Below are positions 58,745 through 64,000 of a stretch of DNA of 64,000 nt, one piece after another. Source of the stretch: Austropuccinia psidii (Eukaryota > Basidiomycota > Pucciniomycetes > Pucciniales > Sphaerophragmiaceae); contig JALGQZ010000003.1 in assembly GCA_023105745.1 (NCBI GenBank), positions 76,358,696 through 76,422,695 of the forward strand, written 5' to 3'. The position numbers and the translations under genes are program-made. How positions within the stretch are numbered: the first letter of the stretch is position 1; each line of letters begins with the position of its first letter. Under the pieces are notes generated by a model. The model worked only from the letters and a program-made list of their open reading frames with translations, was not told the DNA's origin and ran no database searches.

Positions 58745-59956
58745 TCATTCTTTGAATCGGCATGAGATTGTATTACCATCCCTGATTTGATAGCCCGCTC
58801 TCTCGCCAATCTCATAATAGCCATTGCTTTTTTGCCGCATTGTTTTTGCTAACCTGCTTGAGCATTGTGCGGACATACCCACTAGTGTCGTGCTTTCATT
58901 GTCCTGTGCTGGATCAGTATAATGAACAAATGTACTACTGGCCCACACTACCTGAATGAGCCCATGACATGCAGATAGATCAATCCAAAAATGCTCATTT
59001 GGGAAAATCAATTTTCCCCCTGTACACCGCTTTGACGCATCTCTTTGAATTTGGCCGGTCCGCTTATCAGCTTGAAACCACCATCCCGAAGCATACAGCG
59101 ATGCATCCTTATCAACATGAGGTGCGTTTTTGAATCCATTCATGGTGAAAGTGAGTGCGGAAGCGAACTCGAATGCACCCTGATTTGCCGGAATATCGCC
59201 TTCATACTTGACTTGATCAAAAGACGGAACCCCCAATGAGTTGTAGCAATTTTGAATCTTCTGAAATAAATTATCCCCAACATATCGTAAGGATTGACCT
59301 AGAATGCGACCCACCGAGCTAAGATTGGCACCTCGGTCCCGCCATTCATCTTTTGCATTTTCAATTTTGCCAGCACTACCATACAGACCAAATTGTTCAT
59401 TCTTCGTGGTGCATTTGCGCCACCCAATCGCGAACATAAATCCCTCCAGTAATGCTCCATTTGTTGCAATAGGGTCAGTGAACCTCTTTTCGCGAAATAA
59501 GAATTGTTATAATTCATCCCATTGATTGACCTCGACTTCACTCATTGTTGTGAATGGTCGGAATTCAACAAGGGCAATGAGTAATCCGGTTGAAGAGAAA
59601 ATTGCCACACGGCCAAAGTGAATGCGTTTGATCTGATTGACATCCACCACCCTCCGAATTTCACTTGGGGTGATATTTGCTGATACTGGCATTGATATTT
59701 GTGCTGTTGGGCGAGAGGAGGAAAAAAACCTATTCATTCGGGTCGTTTTGCGCTCATTTGTCTTTTGGGATCTGCTACTATTCCCGAGTGGTTGCGGGAT
59801 CACTATGTGTTGAAGCACACAAGATATCAGATACTGCCAAGGAGCTTTCTTCGGCACACATCCTTTGACTTCCCTGTTGGAGCCCACATGACATTGGCAC
59901 AATCTGAACCGACTAAAGCCCATGTTCTTCAGTGGGGCCCAATGAGGGTGCCACAT
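58745..59956 (-). pseudogene. TET/JBP-type 2-oxoglutarate/Fe(II) dioxygenase, one in-frame stop
   Basis: One continuous frame of 404 codons is broken only by TAA at codon 150 (59507-59509). Codon numbers count that stop. The catalytic part has the iron-binding HxD (PHVDKDAS, H280/D282), SGWWFQADKRTG, then CTGGKLIFPNEHFWIDL, the distal His in STFVHYTDP (H345), and an Arg for 2-oxoglutarate in CSSRLAKTM (R368). This pattern is that of the fungal TET/JBP family, which oxidises 5-methylcytosine and is known to be expanded in basidiomycetes beside DNA transposons. The N-terminal 150 codons are basic with a Ser/Arg-rich part. The catalytic domain downstream of the stop is intact and has its own ATG at 59437. 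I am confident of the dioxygenase fold; the exact substrate is inferred. Confidence 0.75.
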
Positions 59957-59968
59957 AAATGTGGAAGC

Positions 59969-59992
59969 ATATATATATATCTATATATATAC
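59969..59992. repeat. AT dinucleotide repeat at the TET/JBP-like promoter
   Basis: An (AT)n run broken once lies 13-36 bases before the predicted ATG on the minus strand. It may act as a TATA element, or the real start may be further downstream. Confidence 0.6.
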
Positions 59993-60666
59993 ACTGAGAT
60001 TAAGCGAGTAACTCACACTTTCCTTCCTCAGCCCGACGCTTTCTCGCGAGTTCCCTTTTACGCTCTTTTCCTTTTTTCGTGAATGGCATGCTTTCAGCAG
60101 AAAATGAAATGAAACCGAATGATTACTGATTTCTTAATATCACCTAAATTGGATTGCGATGGATGAATCTTTTTTAATTGCGGCTAAAAAGAAAGCTCAC
60201 GCCTGACCTTGGCAAATTCACAATCTCAAATACCTGAACCTGAAAATTGCAGTGGATAGTGCATTATTCAATTTTACACATTGATGTTCCCATGCAATCA
60301 CTTTCCAATCCAGCAATTTGGAATATTGCAAGCACACGCAAATGCAATATGCATCCTGCTGCGGATCCCTAGTTATCCCACTCCTCTTGAAAGACACAGG
60401 AACCTTTTGCCTATTATGGGCTGGCTTGAAGTGATACACGCGACCTCCCGCAATGCCCCCGCGTGTGCTACTCGCGGGCACAACGCCTGACTCAGCTTGC
60501 GTCTTGTCGGAGTCTTCGCAATGATGTACGGAGGCATGCCGCCGTACAATTACTATTGGTACTCAGACTGTGGCATCCGGGCAGTAGTAGGATAGGAAGT
60601 CATGATTATTAAATTCATAAATAACTTTGCAAAATTAAATTACAATCTATCTAGTACAAAGCTAAT
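59993..60666. other. Intergenic region between the dioxygenase and the 677-residue gene
   Basis: No gene is supported; the short open frames at 60218-60490 on both strands lack features. It contains palindrome copy 5. Confidence 0.45.
60525..60548. repeat. Palindrome copy 5 (TGTACGGAGGCA...)
   Basis: Arms TGTACGGAGGCA and TGCCGCCGTACA differ from perfect pairing at one position. The half-sites CGG and CCG are separated by 10 bases. It sits 119 bases beyond the stop of the 677-residue gene. Confidence 0.85.
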
Positions 60667-62903
60667 CTAAAACGGGTCAATCCTGGTTGTGAGTTTAGCT
60701 GACCTGGGTACCGTCAAGGTGACCTCATCACTTGAACCAAGCCCGCGATTCGCCACCCAGGCATCACCAAAGTCTAATACTAAGCATCGTGCAAAATCAA
60801 ATCTAAGAGGTACAGTGGGGTTAAAAGACTCTGATGAGAAGAAACTTTTATTCAGTAAATTACATATATACTTATTAGTACGTAGCCACACTGGCTCCAC
60901 TAGATTTTTACCCTCTGAAAGTTTTGTGGAAATGTCAATTAGTGCTAAAGCCCCTTTAACTGAGCTTGTTCTCCAGTCATCTGAGCATACCATCAAACCA
61001 CAAACCCCCGCCGCACAGAATGCCGCTAATATACCATAGCAAATTCGATTGATTCCAAGATTCTTGTGACACGCCAAAAGATCTTTGATGGCCTCATTTT
61101 TTTTTGAGTTTGTGAGTTTGCCTTTGATGCCATTAACTTTGACCTTTGTATGTGCACGTACCATGTTGTATGCAATCATCAAATGGATAACTGTATCCAT
61201 TAGATCCTCCAGGTTCTTGTGCGGCTTTGTGGATATCTCATTGTCAGCCCTGCCACCTTCAATGCTGAGTTGGGTTGCACGTTGCTTCGATTTACTCAAG
61301 CAGGAGGCAAGGTATTCAACTGCTCCCCGTTCGAGTCCAAGAGGATCGGTTGAATTTGATGTTGGTGCAACATATGGTTTGGGTGCAATCACATCGTATG
61401 AGACTAAACTAATGGATTCAAACATAACATTTGCCCAAAAATGTTTAACTGGATTGGCGGGGTAAAGAAGGCTCTGAACCATTTTGAAGAAGGAGTGTTC
61501 AGATTTTGGGAGATTATCTGGAGGTTTAGCTGATTCCTTCATCAATTTGAGATTCCAAATGTTGTGATCAAAAAACGCTTCTGTTTTGGTTGGCTTAAAA
61601 AAATCTAACCCTGTATATTGCAATTTATATCACCAGTCAACAGCCAATAATCATGTATCATGCACAAAGATAAAACTCACCTGCCATCTCAAGGTCCTGC
61701 AGCCAAGCCGACATTTTAAGATCTCGGTTACTGATCACCTTAATACCAACGGGCAGGAATGTATGAGCATCCTTTGTTGGTAAATTGTCCCATCTATTTT
61801 TGTAAATCCTATTGATATTATCAAGCCCCCTTTTCCATGATTGTTGAGTAATATTGGAATGATAATTCAAAACGCCTGCAAACTCTTCCATGCGGGATAA
61901 AAATATTCCTTGAAAATTCGCAGCGGATGACACTTCGGGCTCAGCGTCGGGAATGATATCAGTCATATCTCGTCCCATTGTATCATGTTTAATTGTTTCC
62001 CTTTCTTGAAAGGCTTGAATATTCCGAGGAGAGGCGGGAGGGGTTGCATCATGCATTGTTTCATTGGGTATCGGGGGACTTTCAGTATGTGGAGCTTCAT
62101 CATGGATTGTTTCATTGAGTATTGGGGGGGGTTCAGTATGCGGAGGTTCATTATCAATATGGTCCCCTTCAACATTGATAATTTCATCACCTTGATCGCG
62201 AGAATCGTTTGCGGCTTCAAAGGTACGGCGTTTTTTGTTTGTTTTTTTGGTCGCATGTATATTTCGTCTTTTTCCTAATCCTTTGCCTGGAAATCCAATT
62301 ACGACTCGAGATCCTTCAGGTAGAGATTCTCCCACCTCCACACCTGCCCATATATTGTAAGCAGCTATTTTTATCAATTTTGTTTTGAATTAGTAATGGA
62401 CTTACGGTTCAAATCCATTTTGAGCAGGCTCATGGCTTCAGCAATCTTTTGACGCACATAATCAGGAATTTTACTATCATTTTGGATTTTTTCGAGCCTT
62501 GGGATTGTTTGAGCAATGTTGGAGACAAATTGTTCCTTGGATATAATTTCCACCTCCCCACTGAAAATTACATCATCTTGCCCATCATCTTCTGTCGGTG
62601 CACAAGGTTCAACAGTCTTTTCCTTCTCATAACTTTTAAAATTCGGTTTCTGAGAGCTTGGAGGCTGCCCTGAAATAAAGGCTATGACACAATATCAGGT
62701 TTTGAGAGATTTGAAATATTAAAGATGGATGCATACTCACATTCCGGAAGAACTGGTGGATCTTGATTATCTTCATGTGACTGGCTCTCTACTTCAATGC
62801 CTAATTCACGACTACTGGCGATATCAGAGATTTCACTTCCACTCTCTGGGGCTGAAGTTGGTCGTTCATTGAATTCTGTTGAATTTCCCGGGGTTCGGGC
62901 CAT
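60667..62903 (-). CDS. Unrecognised 677-residue protein, 4 exons, intact
   Basis: Exons are 62903-62741, 62669-62406, 62343-61681 and 61610-60667, with GT-AG introns of 71, 62 and 70 bases and consistent phases. The first 140 residues are acidic and disordered. A basic patch (KRRNIHATKKTNKKRRTFE) suggests nuclear import or DNA binding. A Pro/Glu/His repeat (NETMHDA, NETIHDEAP) precedes a folded part from about residue 275 (NFQGIFLSRMEEFAGVLNYH, then NLEDLMDTVIHLMIAYNMVRAH). A hydrophobic segment (ICYGILAAFCAAGVCGLMVC) may be buried or membrane-associated. No known domain was recognised. Its position with the transposase and TET/JBP genes suggests transposon cargo. Confidence 0.7.
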
Positions 62904-63426
62904 AGCGGAGGTAGTTTATTAAGCAAATAGATGGTGACGAGTTGATTGCTAACTTGTTTGAAAATTTTTTGATAAAAGATCCAAATTCAAGAAAAAAGGT
63001 GCAAATGCGATTTGTCGGGAAATTGAAGGAGGCGATGTTTTGCAAATTATTTCATATCATGCAAATGAAATCACTTCCCTGTGAGACATTGAATAAAGTT
63101 GACTAGTGAGAAACCTACTAAAGTCAACTTTTGAACTATTCAATGCTCATGAGGTAAGGACTAAGCAAAGTGTTCATTTGATTGATATGAAATAAAATGG
63201 TTTTGTCGGCGAAACAGGAGACACAATTCTTGTCTTAAATAGTCCACTTATTAGGTTTTAATTTGTGAGTCTCATGATTTAAACCCTAGCCACAACATTG
63301 TGAATATACTGACCAATCTCCCCTGAGGTCCTGTTGGCAGAGAAGGCCACTCAGCATATTTCGGCAATGGCGTCCATTGTGTACGCCAACAAGCCACCGT
63401 ACACACTATGGATGTAGTACGGAAGC
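62904..63426. other. Upstream region of the 677-residue gene
   Basis: It has no supported gene and contains the gene's promoter. A 12-base inverted repeat near 63090-63132 (AAAGTTGAC and GTCAACTTT with AATAAAG) is visible. Palindrome copy 6 lies at 63378-63405, followed directly by the 84-bp tandem array. Confidence 0.45.
63378..63405. repeat. Palindrome copy 6 (TGTGTACG...CGTACACA)
   Basis: Perfect outer arms TGTGTACG and CGTACACA enclose a 12-base centre with weak pairing. It is the most diverged copy, but its outer arms have the same sequence pattern. Confidence 0.7.
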
Positions 63427-64000
63427 TTAAGGATGGTAAGCGTTGTCGGAGGCATGTCGGGAGGGCACTACATGAGCGTAAGGATGGTAAGCAGTGTCGG
63501 GAGAATGTCGGGAGGGAGGGTAACTGTTGTCGGAGGCATGTCGGGAGGGCACTACATGAGCGTAAGGATGGTAAGGAGTGTCGGGAGAATGTCGGGAGGG
63601 AGGGTAACTGTTGTCGGAGGCATGTCGGGAGGGCACTACATGAGCGTAAGGATGGTAAGCAGTGTTGGGAGAATGTCGGGAGGGAGGGTAACTGTTGTCG
63701 GAGGCATGTCGGGAGGGCACTACATGAGCGTAAGGATGGTAAGCAGTGTCGGGAGAATGTCGGGAGGGAGGGTAACTGTTGTCGGAGGCATGTCGGGAGG
63801 GCACTACATGAGCATAAGGATGGTAAGCAGTGTTGGGAGAATGTCGGGAGGGAGGGTAACTGTTGTCGGAGGCATGTCGGGAGGGCACTACATGAGCGTA
63901 AGGATGGTAAGCAGTGTCGGGAGAATGTCGGGAGGGAGGGTAACTGTTGTCGGAGGCATGTCGGGAGGGCACTACATGAGCGTAAGGATGGTAAGGAGTG
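63427..64000. repeat. 84-bp tandem repeat array, open at the window edge
   Basis: Units recur at exact 84-base steps (TAACTGTTGTCGG at 63521, 63605, 63689 and onward), nearly identical, over six units to the right edge. Since 84 is a multiple of 3, the minus strand stays open and would encode 28-residue repeats rich in PSRH, SYPP and HPYAHVV. No ATG-to-stop gene context is visible, so coding is doubtful. It shares GCGTAAGGAT and TGTCGGGAG words with the 40-bp array at 58.2 kb. Confidence 0.9.

Larger units (their letters stand above)
43669..64000. mobile_element. Left part of a putative giant CACTA-like DNA transposon carrying chromatin genes
   Basis: The terminus CACCGGGG interrupts a family C retroelement at 43669. 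It is followed by a hairpin and clustered ACGTCAAGC-type subterminal repeats, a GTGCG minisatellite and a Tnp2-type transposase gene. CACTA/EnSpm elements are known for CACTA/CACCG-like ends, subterminal repeats and Tnp2 transposases. No LTR element is visible in the following 20 kb, and base composition differs from 1-43668. Six genes lie between recurring palindromes. The other terminus is not in the window, so the extent of the element is inferred. The alternative is several smaller transposons side by side. Confidence 0.5.

Noticed and set aside
47969..63405. Helitron 3' hairpins as explanation for the palindromes
   Set aside because: No CTRR end follows the hairpins and no Rep/helicase protein of Helitron type is present; the helicase is SNF2.
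63427..64000. CRISPR array
   Set aside because: Units are 84-base near-identical tandem repeats without unique spacers, in a fungal genome.

Overview
This window looks like nuclear DNA of a rust fungus (Basidiomycota, Pucciniales). The best match is Austropuccinia psidii. I infer that from recognising its abundant Ty3/gypsy polyprotein families, a rust Tnp2-type transposase and a multi-copy Zn2Cys6-like protein; no database search was run. Genes have short GT-AG introns of about 55-90 bases. No rRNA, tRNA or CRISPR was found.

Positions 1-43668 are a very AT-rich graveyard of nested retrotransposons. A minus-strand Ty3 element (family A, 1-8254) sits inside a fragment of another LTR family (B). 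A Tc1/mariner pseudogene follows at 9.7-10.7 kb. The only ordinary host-type gene is at 11.6-12.4 kb: a four-exon, secreted, copper-only superoxide dismutase-like protein. After a LINE ORF1-like fragment, 13.9-21.6 kb holds decayed family C LTRs that were themselves hit by a solo LTR (TSD GGTGG) and by a family A element. A structurally complete family C element occupies 22851-33516, with 2-kb LTRs and a perfect TSD of TGTGC, but its pol is broken. Further pol remnants and family B LTRs fill 34.6-39.8 kb. A 5'-truncated second family C copy (39799-43668) ends abruptly at a CACCGGGG terminus.

From 43669 to the right edge the composition changes: GC is higher, no LTR elements are seen, and six multi-exon genes are spaced between minisatellites and a recurring 24-base palindrome. 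The genes are a Tnp2/CACTA-type transposase (1025 codons, intact), a transposon-type accessory protein (one in-frame stop), an SNF2 helicase (one stop), a Zn2Cys6-like protein (intact), a TET/JBP-type 2-oxoglutarate/Fe(II) dioxygenase (one stop) and an unrecognised 677-residue protein (intact). I interpret this as one side of a very large (over 20 kb) CACTA-like DNA transposon. It would carry its own chromatin and DNA-modification enzymes and would have landed in a family C retroelement. The right end lies outside the window, so the single-element model is inference.

If the model holds, the transposase moves the element. The dioxygenase (oxidised methylcytosine), the SNF2 motor and the Zn2Cys6-like protein could control its chromatin state and expression. 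The palindromes and subterminal repeats are candidate binding sites.
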